Translations under genes and position numbers: made by a program
The notes under the pieces: generated by a model
Databases searched by the model: none
Told to the model about the DNA's origin: nothing
Seen by the model: only the letters and a program-made list of their open reading frames with translations
Assembly (NCBI RefSeq): GCF_900177725.1
Contig: NZ_FXAT01000001.1
Coordinates: 620,001 to 684,000 of the forward strand
Origin: Paraburkholderia susongensis
GTDB taxonomy: Bacteria; Pseudomonadota; Gammaproteobacteria; Burkholderiales; Burkholderiaceae
Direction of reading: 5' to 3'
DNA length: 64,000 nucleotides
Shown here: positions 44,595-54,613 of the stretch, in pieces
Numbering within the stretch: the first letter of the stretch is position 1
Layout of the letters: every line of letters begins with the position of its first letter

Positions 44595-44893
44595 CTGAGG
44601 TCCTTGCAGAAGCGCTGCGGATCAGGGGCTCGTGGACGGCAAAAATACGCCGGGAAACCAGCCGGAATACGGCGGAAATCGGGAAGCGTTCAAGCTGTCG
44701 ACGATTGTAAACCGCTTCGCCGCGCGGCAAGGATTAGCCAGAAGGCGTAGGACGGCCGGATCGGGAACGGATCAGAGGCAGAACAATTCAGCGCGCATCA
44801 AACAGAACGGGCGAGACTCACGTCCCGCCCGCCCGGAAACCGCGTGGCCGCCGCCTGCTCACATGAGCCGCACGGCAGCCTTCACGATCAAGC

Positions 44894-45535
44894 TCAGCTC
44901 ACCGCGCTCACATCGAGCGGCGCGCCGGTTTTCGCCTTGATTTCCTCGACGCTCACACCCGGCGCCAGCTCGGTCACCTTCAGGCCGTCATCGGTCACTT
45001 CGATCACGCCGAGGTCGGTGATGATCTCGTCGACCACGCCGACGCCCGTCAGCGGCAGCGTGCACTCTTCGAGAATCTTGTGCTGGTCGCCCTTCGCGAC
45101 ATGCTCCATGAGGACCACGACGCGCTTGACGCCTGCGACCAGATCCATCGCGCCGCCCATGCCCTTGATCATCTTGCCCGGGATCATCCAGTTGGCGAGA
45201 TCGCCCTTCTTGCTGATCTGCATCGCGCCGAGAATCGCGAGATTGATGTGGCCGCCGCGAATCATCGCGAACGAATCGGCCGATGAGAAAATCGACGAGC
45301 CCGGCAGCGTGGTCACGGTCTGCTTGCCCGCGTTGATCAGGTCGGCGTCGACTTCGTCTTCGGTCGGCGACGGGCCGATGCCGAGCAGGCCGTTCTCCGA
45401 CTGCAGCCATACTTCGACGCCCGGCGGCACATGGTTGGCGACGAGCGTCGGCAGGCCGATGCCGAGGTTCACGTAAAAGCCGTCCTGCAATTCCTTCGCC
45501 GCGCGCGCGGCCATTTCCTCACGAGTCCATGCCAT
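44894..45535 (-). CDS. 3-oxoacid CoA-transferase subunit B
   Basis: This beta subunit exchanges CoA between succinyl-CoA and a 3-oxoacid (acetoacetate or 3-oxoadipate). The product has 213 aa with AAGGAGA upstream. The family signature QSENGLLG holds the catalytic Glu that forms the enzyme-CoA thioester. It starts 2 bp after the subunit A stop, so they are co-translated. ScoB (acetoacetate) and PcaJ (3-oxoadipate) cannot be separated by eye; 3-oxoadipate would fit an aromatic-degrading organism but no pca genes are nearby. Confidence 0.93.
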   Translation of the reverse strand: MAWTREEMAARAAKELQDGFYVNLGIGLPTLVANHVPPGVEVWLQSENGLLGIGPSPTEDEVDADLINAGKQTVTTLPGSSIFSSADSFAMIRGGHINLAILGAMQISKKGDLANWMIPGKMIKGMGGAMDLVAGVKRVVVLMEHVAKGDQHKILEECTLPLTGVGVVDEIITDLGVIEVTDDGLKVTELAPGVSVEEIKAKTGAPLDVSAVS

Positions 45536-45537
45536 GA

Positions 45538-46242
45538 TCAGTCTCCTTTCGCGCGGACGACGCGTTGTTCGATGCGTTTTTCCGGATGCGCATTCAGCAC
45601 GATGCGTTGCACGAAGATGCCAGGCGTGTGGATCGCGTCCGGATCGAGCTCGCCCACTTCGACGATCTCTTCCACTTCCGCGACAGTGATGCGGCCCGCC
45701 ATCGCGCACATCGGATTGAAGTTGCGCGCGGTGCGGCGATAGATCAGGTTGCCGGACTTGTCGGCCTTCCATGCCTTGACGAGCGCGACGTCGGCGGTCA
45801 GCGAATGTTCGAGCACGTATTGGTTATCGCCGAACTGGCGGGTTTCCTTGCCTTCGGCGATCAGCGTGCCGTAGCCGGTGTTGGTGAAGAACGCGGGGAT
45901 GCCCGAGCCGCCCGCGCGCAGCTTCTCGGCGAGCGTGCCTTGCGGCGTGAATTCGAGTTCGAGTTCGCCAGCCAGGTACTGGCGTTCGAACTCCTTGTTC
46001 TCGCCGACGTACGACGAGATCATCTTCTTGACCTGGCGCGTTTCGAGCAGCAGGCCGAGGCCGAAACCATCGACGCCCGCGTTGTTGCTGATGCAGGTGA
46101 TGCCCTGCACCTTCGAATCGCGCAACGCCGCGATCAGCGCCTCAGGAATGCCGCACAGCCCGAAACCGCCGACGGCGAACGTCTGTCCGTCCTTGACGAT
46201 GTCTTTCAGCGCCTCGGCGGCGCCTGGATAGACCTTGTTCAT
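45538..46242 (-). CDS. 3-oxoacid CoA-transferase subunit A
   Basis: The product has 234 aa from the ATG at 46242 (AAGGGAC upstream). It has the CoA-transferase N-terminal [13 protein letters not shown] loop, [12 protein letters not shown] and [14 protein letters not shown]. The upstream in-frame extension to 46302 is not conserved in character. First gene of a two-gene operon with the B subunit. Confidence 0.93.
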   Translation of the reverse strand: MNKVYPGAAEALKDIVKDGQTFAVGGFGLCGIPEALIAALRDSKVQGITCISNNAGVDGFGLGLLLETRQVKKMISSYVGENKEFERQYLAGELELEFTPQGTLAEKLRAGGSGIPAFFTNTGYGTLIAEGKETRQFGDNQYVLEHSLTADVALVKAWKADKSGNLIYRRTARNFNPMCAMAGRITVAEVEEIVEVGELDPDAIHTPGIFVQRIVLNAHPEKRIEQRVVRAKGD

Positions 46243-46518
46243 CAGTATGTCCCTTCCTTTATGGAAACCCGAAACCGGATCGTTGCGGCCGGCATCGCGC
46301 ATGGCGAACTTCGCGCCGCCGGGCGATATCGCTCCGTCATTCTAGTCATCCGCGGCAGCGTGCGTGTCGAACGTTGCAGGCCACGTGCTCAAATGCCTCG
46401 GGCCGCCGCCGCGCCATGCGCCGCGTTGTTGCGCCCCGTTGCCGTCTGCCCAAAAGGGTACGCTCGCCGCGCCATACGGCACAATACGCAAAAATACATA
46501 AGTACTTACCACCCGCTC

Positions 46519-47064
46519 ATGCCCGCCCTCGATTACCGCACCGCGTTTCACCTTGCCCCGATCGGACTCGTGCTGTCGCGCGAACGGATCATCGAGGACT
46601 GCAACGACGAACTCGCATCGATTTTCGGCTATCCGCGCGAGGCGCTGCTCGGCCAGTCGTTCCAGGTACTGTATCCGTCGGCCGATGAATTCGAGCGGAT
46701 CGGCGCGCGCATTCCGCCGATCATGACCGCGCACGGCAGCTATACGGACGACCGCATCATGAAGCGCGCGAACGGCGAATTGTTCTGGTGCCACGTGACA
46801 GGCCGCGCGCAACAGCGCTCCGACCCGCACGCGGCGGGCGTCTGGACCTTCGAGGATCTGAGCGCGACGCGGCGCGTCGCGGTGGAACTGACGCCGCGCG
46901 AGCGCGAAATCGCCGCGCAGCTGGTGACGGGCAAGACCAGCAAGCAGATCGGCCGCGTGCTCGATATCAGCCCGCGCACGGTCGACGTGTACCGCGCGCG
47001 GCTCATGCGTAAATACGAGACGGGGAATGCGACCGAGCTGCTGCAGCGGCTGCTCGGGAATTGA
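46519..47064 (+). CDS. PAS-LuxR (PAS-HTH) transcriptional regulator
   Basis: The product has 181 aa. Residues 8-115 form a PAS sensor domain (IIEDCNDELASIFGYPREALLGQ). Residues about 122-181 form a LuxR/GerE-type helix-turn-helix (LTPREREIAAQLVTGKTSKQ, then IGRVLDISPRTVDVYRARLM). No receiver domain or acyl-homoserine-lactone domain is present, so it senses an internal signal directly. It is divergent from the CoA-transferase operon (276 bp apart), a plausible target. Confidence 0.88.
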   Translation: MPALDYRTAFHLAPIGLVLSRERIIEDCNDELASIFGYPREALLGQSFQVLYPSADEFERIGARIPPIMTAHGSYTDDRIMKRANGELFWCHVTGRAQQRSDPHAAGVWTFEDLSATRRVAVELTPREREIAAQLVTGKTSKQIGRVLDISPRTVDVYRARLMRKYETGNATELLQRLLGN

Positions 47065-47104
47065 GCAAGGGAATCGGATCGAAGCGCGCTTTCACGCAAC
47101 GCCG

Positions 47105-47533
47105 TCAGGGCTTCCTGACAAGCGCCGCACGCTCAATGAGCTCGCGCAGCGAATCAGGCACCGGCACCGACTTGCCCGCCGCATAGTCGATCCACACGCA
47201 GCGCGCGGCGCCCCGCGCGTAGAGCGTGTCGGGCTCGTCGGCGCGCAGGAGCTCGAATGCCGTATCGAAGCTGCTGCGCCCGGGCGTCGCCACCGACATC
47301 CGGCCGATCACATCGCCCGGATAGTGAAGCTGCTTCAGAAACTCCATCGATGCATTGACGATGACCGGCCCCTGCCCGTTGCCGCCGCCGAGAAAGTCCA
47401 TGTGCTCGAACCACGAAATCCGCACCTGCTCCATGTAGCGGAAATAGACCGTGTTGTTCACGTGGCCGAACGCATCCATGTCACCCCAGCGAATCGGCAT
47501 CGTCATTTCGAAAACTGCGTGAAAATCGCTCAT
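47105..47533 (-). CDS. Acyl-CoA thioesterase (4HBT hotdog fold)
   Basis: The product has 142 aa with GGAAG before the start. The RWGDMDAFGHVNNTVYFRYMEQ segment is the hotdog active-site helix with the catalytic Asp (4-hydroxybenzoyl-CoA thioesterase/YbgC type). Substrate unknown. It lies 91 bp after an SDR-type dehydrogenase gene on the same strand. Confidence 0.92.
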   Translation of the reverse strand: MSDFHAVFEMTMPIRWGDMDAFGHVNNTVYFRYMEQVRISWFEHMDFLGGGNGQGPVIVNASMEFLKQLHYPGDVIGRMSVATPGRSSFDTAFELLRADEPDTLYARGAARCVWIDYAAGKSVPVPDSLRELIERAALVRKP

Positions 47534-47624
47534 TCTGTACTTCCGTTCTTCCTTTGCAGCCTCGCGTCGAAGCCTTGAAGCGCTGAAACCTTGAAACCTT
47601 GCAGGAGGCCCGCGGCCGGCGCGC

Positions 47625-48401
47625 TCATGCGAGCCCGAAGCCGTCGTCGGCGGCGATCACCGAGCCGTTGATGAACTGCGATTCATCCGCCGCGAGCAGC
47701 AGCAGGAGCCCGTCCAGATCTTCCGGCTTGCCGACGCGATGACGCGGCAGCATCGAGACGAGCTTCTGCCCCTGCTCGGTCGACCAGTGATGATGGTTGA
47801 TCTCGGTGTCGATATAGCCCGGGCAGATCGCGTTCACGTTGATGCCGTGCCGCCCCCACTCGAGCGCCATCGCTTTCGTCATATGAACCACCGCTGCCTT
47901 GCTCATCGAATAGAGGCCGATTTGCGGCAGCACGCGCAGCCCCGCCATCGACGCGATGTTGATGATCCGGTACGACGGCTTCTGCGCGTTGTTGCCGCGC
48001 ATGATCATGCGCTTGGCGACTTCCTGCGCGACGAAAAATGCACCGCGCGTATTCGTGTCGAACACGTATTCGAAGTCGGCGGGCGTGACTTCGGAGAGCT
48101 TCTGCGTGGTCGATACGCCCGAGTTATTGACGAGAATGTCGATCGTGCCGGCCTCGGTCTCCGCGTGCGCGACGGCCGACTTGATGCTCTGGTAGTCGGT
48201 CACGTCGAGCGACACGACGTGCGCCGCGCCGCCGGACGCCTCGATCTCCGCGCGCAACTCCTTCAGACGCTCGGTGCGCCGGCTCGCCAGCACGACCTTG
48301 GCGCCCGCCTGCGACAACACCTGAGCGAAGCGCTTGCCCAACCCGCTCGAGGCGCCGGTAATCAGCGCGACCTTGCCTTCCAGATTGATCGAACGGCCCA
48401 T
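47625..48401 (-). CDS. Short-chain dehydrogenase/reductase
   Basis: The product has 258 aa with AAGGAAC upstream. It shows the NAD(P) motif TGASSGLGKRF, NNSG, and the catalytic Ser with Tyr-x-x-x-Lys in LYSMSKAAV. FabG-like in length. The CoA-metabolic neighbours (thioesterase downstream, ETF-QO divergent) suggest an acyl-CoA or keto-acid substrate. Exact substrate unknown. Confidence 0.9.
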   Translation of the reverse strand: MGRSINLEGKVALITGASSGLGKRFAQVLSQAGAKVVLASRRTERLKELRAEIEASGGAAHVVSLDVTDYQSIKSAVAHAETEAGTIDILVNNSGVSTTQKLSEVTPADFEYVFDTNTRGAFFVAQEVAKRMIMRGNNAQKPSYRIINIASMAGLRVLPQIGLYSMSKAAVVHMTKAMALEWGRHGINVNAICPGYIDTEINHHHWSTEQGQKLVSMLPRHRVGKPEDLDGLLLLLAADESQFINGSVIAADDGFGLA

Positions 48402-48488
48402 TGTCGTTCCTTGTTCGGTTGTAATGACAACTGCGGTTGACGGGGTTCGGCCGGACCGTCGCAGCGGTTCGATACCGTATCATTAAAT

Positions 48489-48502
48489 AGAACGATCGTG
48501 CT
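48489..48502. promoter_or_regulatory. 14-bp near-palindrome in the SDR/ETF-QO divergent region
   Basis: AGAACGATCGTGCT (48489-48502) is a dyad with one mismatched pair around ACGATCGT. TetR-type fatty-acid regulators (PsrA/FadP class) bind sites of similar GAAC-like shape, and ETF-QO is a typical target. I infer a candidate operator. Confidence 0.35.
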
Positions 48503-48590
48503 AATCCTTATTCAATCAGGTTGCAGGCCGGGAGTCGATCGCCCACAATACGAACCCGAAAAAAGCATTCTAACGGTAAGAGGAGCATCA

Positions 48591-50264
48591 ATGACCCCCG
48601 CAAGTCTCATTGAGCAGTACGGCCCGCGCGAATCGATGGAATACGACGTCGTGATCGTAGGCGGCGGCCCGGCTGGCCTGTCGGCGGCAATTCGCCTGAA
48701 GCAGCGCGCCGCCGAAAAAGGCGTCGAGCTAGGCGTGTGCGTACTGGAAAAAGGCTCGGAGATCGGGGCGCATATCCTCTCGGGCGCGGTGATGGACCCG
48801 CGTGCGATCACCGAACTGATTCCGGACTGGAAGGAAAAAGGCGCGCCGCTCACGGTCGACGTGACCGAAGACAAATTCCTGTTCCTGACGGAAACCGGCT
48901 CGAAGAGCGTGCCCACCTGGGCGTTGCCGGACAACTTCAAGAACCACGGCAACTACGTCATCAGCCTCGCAAACGTGACGCGCTGGCTCGGTCAACAGGC
49001 CGAGGCGCTCGGCGTGGAAATCTTCCCGGGCTTCCCGGCAGCCGAAGTGCTGTACAACGAAGACGGCTCGGTCAAGGGGGTCGCGACCGGCGACCTCGGC
49101 ATCGGCAAGGACGGCGAGCCGACCGAAAACTTCCAGCTCGGCATGGAGTTGCACGCGAAGTACACGCTCTTCTGCGAAGGCGCGCGCGGGCACCTCGGCC
49201 GTCAGTTGAACGACCGGTTCAAGCTGCGCGATGGCGTCGATCCGCAGGTCTACGGCATCGGCATCAAGGAGCTGTGGGAGATCGATCCCGCGAAGCACAA
49301 GCCCGGTCTCGTCATGCACACGGCCGGCTGGCCGCTCGAAAACGACACGTATGGCGGCTCGTTCCTCTATCACATGGACAACAACCAGGTGGTGGTGGGC
49401 TTCGTTGTGGGTCTCGGCTATTCGAATCCGTATCTGTCACCGTTCGAGGAGTTCCAGCGCTACAAGACGCATCCGGCGATCCGCGCGATTCTCGAAGGCG
49501 GCAAGCGCGTGTCGTACGGCGCGCGCGCGATCACCGCGGGCGGGCTGATGTCGCTGCCGAAGCTGGTGTTCCCGGGCGGCGCGCTGGTCGGCGACGATGC
49601 GGGCTTCCTCAACGCCTCGCGCATCAAGGGTTCGCACGCGGCGATCAAGACCGGCATGCTCGCGGCCGACGCCGCATTCGACGCCGTGCAGGCCGGCCGC
49701 GAGGCCGACGAACTGACCGCCTATCCGGAAAGTTTCAAGACCTCGTGGCTCCACACCGAGCTGTATCGCGCGCGTAACTTCAAGCAATGGATGAGCAAGG
49801 GCCTCTACCTCGGCACGCTGATGGTCGGCATCGAGCAGAAGCTGCTGGGCGGCAACGTGCCGTGGACGCTGCATCATCAGCATTGGGATCACGAAATGCT
49901 GAAGCCCGCTTCGCAGTGCAAGCCGATCACGTATCCGAAGCCGGACGGCAAGCTCACGTTCGATCGCCTCTCCTCGGTGTTCATCTCGAACACGAATCAC
50001 GAAGAGAACCAGCCCGCGCACCTGACGCTGAAAGATCCGACCGTGCCGGTCAACGTGAACTGGCAGACGTACGCCGGGCCGGAGTCGCGCTATTGCCCTG
50101 CGGCCGTTTATGAGTTCGTGAAAAACGACGACGGCAACGAGCGGCTCGTCATCAATGCGCAGAACTGCGTGCATTGCAAGACGTGCGATATCAAGGACCC
50201 GACGCAGAATATCGTGTGGGTGACGCCTGAAGGGGGCGGCGGACCGAACTATCCGAACATGTGA
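48591..50264 (+). CDS. Electron-transfer flavoprotein-ubiquinone oxidoreductase
   Basis: ETF-QO passes electrons from acyl-CoA dehydrogenases via ETF to ubiquinone at the inner membrane. The product has 557 aa from the ATG at 48591 (AGAGGAG upstream). The FAD motif DVVIVGGGPAGLSAAIRL is near the N-terminus. The 4Fe-4S ligands near the C-terminus are YCPAAVYEF and NCVHCKTCDIKDP. It completes the respiratory link for the PimCD-type dehydrogenases in this window. Confidence 0.95.
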   Translation: MTPASLIEQYGPRESMEYDVVIVGGGPAGLSAAIRLKQRAAEKGVELGVCVLEKGSEIGAHILSGAVMDPRAITELIPDWKEKGAPLTVDVTEDKFLFLTETGSKSVPTWALPDNFKNHGNYVISLANVTRWLGQQAEALGVEIFPGFPAAEVLYNEDGSVKGVATGDLGIGKDGEPTENFQLGMELHAKYTLFCEGARGHLGRQLNDRFKLRDGVDPQVYGIGIKELWEIDPAKHKPGLVMHTAGWPLENDTYGGSFLYHMDNNQVVVGFVVGLGYSNPYLSPFEEFQRYKTHPAIRAILEGGKRVSYGARAITAGGLMSLPKLVFPGGALVGDDAGFLNASRIKGSHAAIKTGMLAADAAFDAVQAGREADELTAYPESFKTSWLHTELYRARNFKQWMSKGLYLGTLMVGIEQKLLGGNVPWTLHHQHWDHEMLKPASQCKPITYPKPDGKLTFDRLSSVFISNTNHEENQPAHLTLKDPTVPVNVNWQTYAGPESRYCPAAVYEFVKNDDGNERLVINAQNCVHCKTCDIKDPTQNIVWVTPEGGGGPNYPNM

Positions 50265-50279
50265 GCGGTGTTCGGGTGA

Positions 50280-50317
50280 CCTTCGCGGCGCGTGGCGGAA
50301 ACCGCGCGCCGCGAAGG
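50280..50317. terminator. 13-bp hairpin between convergent ETF-QO and aroC
   Basis: CCTTCGCGGCGCG (50280-50292) pairs perfectly with CGCGCCGCGAAGG (50305-50317) over a 12-nt loop. It lies between the two 3' ends and can serve both. No T-run is present. Confidence 0.65.
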
Positions 50318-50336
50318 CTAATCTCGCCAGTCAGCG

Positions 50337-51437
50337 TTACGGCGCGCTTGCCGCGATCTTCGGTGTGCTCACGGCCACATCGCCGCATTGCGCGCGATGG
50401 CGCAGCGCGTGATCGATCAGCACGAGCGCGAGCATCGACTCGGCGATCGGCGTGGCGCGAATGCCGACGCACGGATCATGGCGCCCAAATGTTTCGACGA
50501 CGGCCGGCTGCCCCGCCTTGTCGATCGAACGGCGCGGCGTGCGAATGCTCGAGGTCGGCTTGATCGCGATCGATACCGTGATGTCCTGCCCCGTCGAAAT
50601 GCCGCCGAGCACACCACCCGCGTGATTGCCGACGAAGCCCTCCGGCGTCAGTTCATCGCCATGCACTGAACCGCGTTGCGCGACGCTCGCGAAGCCCGCG
50701 CCGATCTCGACGCCCTTGACCGCGTTGATGCCCATCATCGCGTGCGCGATGTCGGCGTCGAGGCGGTCGAACAGCGGCTCGCCGAGGCCGACCGGCACGC
50801 CGGAAGCGACCACGTTGATGCGCGCGCCGATCGAATCGCCGTCCTTGCGCAGCGCGTCCATGTACGCTTCGAGCTGCGGCACGATCTGCGCGTTCGGCGC
50901 GAAGAACGGGTTCTCGCGCACCTGCGCCCAGTCGACGAACGGCACGTCGATCTCGCCGAGCGCAGCCATATAACCGCGAATCTCGGTGCCGAATTTCTCG
51001 CGCAGCCACTTTTTCGCGACGGCGCCCGCCGCCACCGTCGGCGCCGTCAGCCGCGCCGACGAGCGGCCGCCGCCGCGATAGTCGCGAATGCCGTATTTCT
51101 GCCAGTAGGTATAGTCGGCGTGACCAGGGCGGAACGTTTCGGCGATGTTGCCGTAGTCCTTGCTGCGCTGGTCCGTGTTGCGAATCAGGAGCGCGATCGG
51201 CGCGCCGGTCGTGTGACCTTCGAACACGCCCGACAGGATCTCGACCTTGTCTTCTTCCTGGCGCTGCGTGACATGACGCGACGTGCCCGGCTTGCGGCGA
51301 TCGAGTTCGAGCTGGATGTCGGCCTCGTTGAGCGCCATGCCCGGGGGGCAGCCGTCGATCACGCAGCCGATAGCGGGGCCGTGCGATTCGCCGAAGGTCG
51401 TGACAGTGAAAAGCGTACCGAGCGTGTTGCCGGACAT
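50337..51437 (-). CDS. aroC: Chorismate synthase
   Basis: AroC converts EPSP to chorismate, the last step of the shikimate pathway, using reduced FMN. The product has 366 aa from the ATG at 51437, aligning with [20 protein letters not shown] (the conserved start). [10 protein letters not shown] and the [14 protein letters not shown] motif are present. It lies alone, with an 11-bp repeat upstream. Confidence 0.97.
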   Translation of the reverse strand: MSGNTLGTLFTVTTFGESHGPAIGCVIDGCPPGMALNEADIQLELDRRKPGTSRHVTQRQEEDKVEILSGVFEGHTTGAPIALLIRNTDQRSKDYGNIAETFRPGHADYTYWQKYGIRDYRGGGRSSARLTAPTVAAGAVAKKWLREKFGTEIRGYMAALGEIDVPFVDWAQVRENPFFAPNAQIVPQLEAYMDALRKDGDSIGARINVVASGVPVGLGEPLFDRLDADIAHAMMGINAVKGVEIGAGFASVAQRGSVHGDELTPEGFVGNHAGGVLGGISTGQDITVSIAIKPTSSIRTPRRSIDKAGQPAVVETFGRHDPCVGIRATPIAESMLALVLIDHALRHRAQCGDVAVSTPKIAASAP

Positions 51438-51504
51438 GGGCGTCGTCCAAAGAAATGCGGGGAGAACGTTATTATGCCAGCCCGCTCGCCTCGGGGCCGC
51501 AGCG

Positions 51505-51537
51505 CGTGGCACGCTCGTGGCACACGCGTGGCACTTC
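51505..51537. repeat. 11-bp tandem repeat, 3 units
   Basis: CGTGGCACGCT, CGTGGCACACG, CGTGGCACTTC follow with period 11, upstream of aroC. Confidence 0.75.
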
Positions 51538-51687
51538 GGGCCGAACGGCCAGGGCGGGACCTGGCGGGGAAGCCGCGTGAGCCGAGGTCCAGCGCCGGCC
51601 GGGTGAAAACCGCTATGAAAGCCGCCGTGATAACCGGGACTGCCGCCACCGCGATGAGTCCCGCAGCAGCAGCCATCACGACCATCG

Positions 51688-53625
51688 CTATTTACGCGCC
51701 CCGCGCAGCTCGGTCACGGCCTGCTGCAACTTCTCCGGCGTCGCGAGCACCGGGTCGAGCGGCTCGCCCACCGCGAGGCTCAGCCGGCTCATCACGCCCT
51801 TGCTGACCGGCCGCGGCCAGTGCGCGTCGACGGCGCGCGAAAACACGCTGCCCCACAACCCACGCAGCGCCATCGGAATGACGGGCGCCGGCGTGCGCTT
51901 GACGATTTCCATCACGCCGTGACGAAACGGATTCATCTCGCCCGTGCGCGTGAGCTTGCCTTCCGGAAAGATGCACACGAGTTCGCCGTCGGCGAGCGCC
52001 TGCGCGCACAGATCGTAGGCGCGCGCGAGCAGCGCCGCGTCCTGATGCGCGGGCGCAATCGGAATCGCCTTCGCGTGACGGAACAGCCAGCCGATGAACG
52101 GCGAGCGGAAGATCTGATAGTCCATCACGAAGCGGATCGGCCGCGGGCTCTCGGCCATGATGACGATCGCATCGACGAAACTCACGTGATTGCACACGAG
52201 CACGGCCGCGCCCTCTTGCGGAATCCGCTCGGCGTGCACGAGCCGGATCCGGTAGAACGTATGCACGAGCAGCCACGCGACGAAGCGCAGCAGGAACTCG
52301 GGCACGAGCGAATAGATGTAGCCCGCGACGGCCACATTCAGCAGCGCGGTCACGAGGAAGATCGCCGGAATGCTGAAGCCCGCCGCGGTCAGTCCCATCG
52401 CCATCAGCGCGGAAACGATCATGAACAGCGAGTTCAGGATATTGTTCGCGGCGATGATGCGCGCGCGGTGGCTCGGCTGGCTGCGGCTCTGGATCAGCGC
52501 ATAGAGCGGCACGCTGTAGAAGCCGCCGAACATCGCGAGCAGGAACAGGTCGGCAAGCACGCGCCAATGTGCGGCCCGCGCGAGAAATTCGCCGACGCTC
52601 AGCAGATGCCCCGCCGGCGGCAGCGCGTGGCTTGCGAAAAAGAGGTCGATGGCGAACACGCTCATGCCGATCGAGCCGAGCGGCACGAGGCCGATTTCGA
52701 TACGCCGCTTCGAGAGCCTTTCGCACAGCAGCGAGCCGATGCCGATACCGACCGAGAACGTGCCGAGCAGCACGGTCACGACGTCGGGGTCGGCCGAGAG
52801 CACGTCTTTCGCGAAGTTGAAGAACGAGGCGAGGAAGGTCGCGCCGACGAACCACAGCCACGAAATGCCGAGCAGACTCAGGAACACGGTGCGGTTTTCG
52901 TGCGCGAGCTTCAGGTTGCGCCACGTTTCGCTGACCGGATTCCAGTTGATGCGCAGATCGGCCTGCGGCGCGGGCGTGGCCGGCACGAAACCCGACACGA
53001 CGCGGCCGGTCAGCGCGATCGCGACACACGCGCAAGCCAGCACCACCGCGCCATGCTGGGCGAACCCCGCGCCCGCGCCGCCGACGATCGTGCCGAGCAG
53101 AATCGCGACGAAGGTGCCCATCTCGACCATGCCGTTACCGCCGACCAGTTCCGCCTGCGACAGATGCTGCGGCAGATATGAGTATTTGACCGGGCCGAAC
53201 ACGGTCGAGTGCACGCCCATCAGGAACGTGCATAGATATAGGAGCGGCGCGCTATGCAGCCAGAAGCCCGCGCCGCCGATCAGCATCACGACGATCTCGA
53301 AACTCTTGACGAGGCGCGTGAGCATCGCCTTGTCGTACTTGTCGGCGATCTGCCCCGAGGTGGCCGAAAACAGCACGAACGGCAGGATGAAAATCGCCGA
53401 GATCAGGAACGCCGCGGTTTTCGGATCGACGCCCGAAAAGCGCGCCGCCTGATACGTGACGAGCGACGTGAAGCCGATCTTGAAAACGTTGTCGTTCATC
53501 GCGCCGAGGAACTGCGTCCAGAAAAACGGCGCAAAGCGGCGCTGGCCGAGCAGGCGGAACTGGGATCCGTGCGCTTCGTGCGCGCGAGCGGCGCGGCGGG
53601 CGGCAGGCAAGGGACGATCGTTCAT
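51688..53625 (-). CDS. MFS transporter fused to PlsC-type acyltransferase
   Basis: The product has 645 aa. Residues about 30-430 form a 12-helix MFS transporter resembling LplT (lysophospholipid flippase). Residues about 440-640 form a glycerolipid acyltransferase with [12 protein letters not shown] (HX4D) and IFPEGKLTR. It therefore looks like an LplT-Aas chain lacking the AMP-ligase domain. The likely job is to import lysophospholipid across the inner membrane and re-acylate it. No ligase is adjacent, so acyl-ACP or acyl-CoA must come from elsewhere. Confidence 0.9.
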   Translation of the reverse strand: MNDRPLPAARRAARAHEAHGSQFRLLGQRRFAPFFWTQFLGAMNDNVFKIGFTSLVTYQAARFSGVDPKTAAFLISAIFILPFVLFSATSGQIADKYDKAMLTRLVKSFEIVVMLIGGAGFWLHSAPLLYLCTFLMGVHSTVFGPVKYSYLPQHLSQAELVGGNGMVEMGTFVAILLGTIVGGAGAGFAQHGAVVLACACVAIALTGRVVSGFVPATPAPQADLRINWNPVSETWRNLKLAHENRTVFLSLLGISWLWFVGATFLASFFNFAKDVLSADPDVVTVLLGTFSVGIGIGSLLCERLSKRRIEIGLVPLGSIGMSVFAIDLFFASHALPPAGHLLSVGEFLARAAHWRVLADLFLLAMFGGFYSVPLYALIQSRSQPSHRARIIAANNILNSLFMIVSALMAMGLTAAGFSIPAIFLVTALLNVAVAGYIYSLVPEFLLRFVAWLLVHTFYRIRLVHAERIPQEGAAVLVCNHVSFVDAIVIMAESPRPIRFVMDYQIFRSPFIGWLFRHAKAIPIAPAHQDAALLARAYDLCAQALADGELVCIFPEGKLTRTGEMNPFRHGVMEIVKRTPAPVIPMALRGLWGSVFSRAVDAHWPRPVSKGVMSRLSLAVGEPLDPVLATPEKLQQAVTELRGARK

Positions 53626-53682
53626 GAAGGTCGGCGAACGGCACGCAAAAATGGCAAGGAAGCAGGCGGCGCGGCGAATAAC

Positions 53683-53709
53683 GGGATAGGCGGGATAAGC
53701 GGGATAAAC
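53683..53709. repeat. 9-bp tandem repeat, 3 units
   Basis: GGGATAGGC, GGGATAAGC, GGGATAAAC with period 9, in the gap between the MFS-acyltransferase gene and the CBS gene terminator. Confidence 0.7.
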
Positions 53710-53771
53710 GCGACGCGCGCGCAGGCTGCCGCGCTCCCCCCATCCCCGTGGCCGGAAACAAGGCCAGACAC

Positions 53772-53799
53772 AAAAAAAGCGCCCGCTTTCGCGCGCGCT
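53772..53799 (-). terminator. Rho-independent terminator of the CBS-domain gene
   Basis: On the minus strand an AGCGC-G-CGC stem pairs with GCG-G-GCGCT (53778-53799) across a GAAA loop with one mismatch. Seven T follow (53772-53778 region). It lies 58 bp after the CBS gene stop. Confidence 0.82.
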
Positions 53800-53857
53800 C
53801 TCTCATCGAACTCGCGCTCCCGCCGACGGCCCGAGCGCGACGTCCGAGCCTCGCGCA

Positions 53858-54319
53858 TTAGCGCGCCGGCTGCTGTTCCTGCTGTTCTTCCGGCCAGTCG
53901 CGGATATACGCCTTGAGCATGCGATTCTCGAAACCCTGCTCTTCAACCACCGCCTTCGCGACGTCGTAAAACGAGATGACGCCCATCAGTGTGCGGCTTT
54001 CCATCACCGGCAGATAACGCACATGATGTTCGAGCATCATGCGGCGCACTTCGTTGACGTCGGTTTCCGGCGTGCAGGTGAGCGGATGGTCGTCCATCAC
54101 CTTGCGGATCGTGGAGGTGCCGACGCTGCCGCCGTTCTTGCTCAACGTCAGAATGATTTCGCGAAACGTCAGCATGCCGACGAGGTCGCCATACTCCATC
54201 ACGACGAGCGAGCCGATATCGTGCTCGGCCATTGCATTGACGGCGTCATGCAGTGTGGTATCCGGCGTGACCGTAAAAAGGGTGTTGCCCTTGACTTTAA
54301 GAATGTCGCTGACTCGCAT
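53858..54319 (-). CDS. Two-CBS-domain protein
   Basis: The product has 153 aa, with AGGAGATAGATC before the ATG. Two CBS repeats (about residues 7-62 and 72-130) make one Bateman module; no catalytic domain is attached. Such stand-alone pairs bind adenine nucleotides and sense energy state or regulate partner proteins. A Gln-rich tail follows. Partner unknown. Confidence 0.93.
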   Translation of the reverse strand: MRVSDILKVKGNTLFTVTPDTTLHDAVNAMAEHDIGSLVVMEYGDLVGMLTFREIILTLSKNGGSVGTSTIRKVMDDHPLTCTPETDVNEVRRMMLEHHVRYLPVMESRTLMGVISFYDVAKAVVEEQGFENRMLKAYIRDWPEEQQEQQPAR

Positions 54320-54535
54320 GATCTATCTCCTGATACCACTCGTCCTGCAATGCATGAAATGTTTTTTCGATCCTAGCGGAAAGGCCCATAAAAGGAAAGC
54401 GGACCGCCCGGCAAGGCGCGGCGGGTTTTCGCCATACCGAATTCACACGTTTTCGGGAACGCGCCGCGGTATTTCCCGGCGCATTCCAGCGAAGCCATGG
54501 GCGAGACCGCGGACAGAACCGCGGGAAAGCCGCGC

Positions 54536-54563
54536 TTGAAACAGCGTGCACCGGTGATAGGAT
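54536..54563 (+). promoter_or_regulatory. Putative sigma-70 promoter for the sulfhydrylase gene
   Basis: TTGAAA (54536-54541, 5/6) and TAGGAT (54558-54563, 4/6) are 16 bp apart, with the ATG at 54614 about 40 bp downstream of the expected start. I see no riboswitch-like fold. Confidence 0.4.
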
Positions 54564-54613
54564 GGCCGCCACCTTCATCTTTCGCGAGGCCGCCCACGGC
54601 CCCGCCGCCCACG

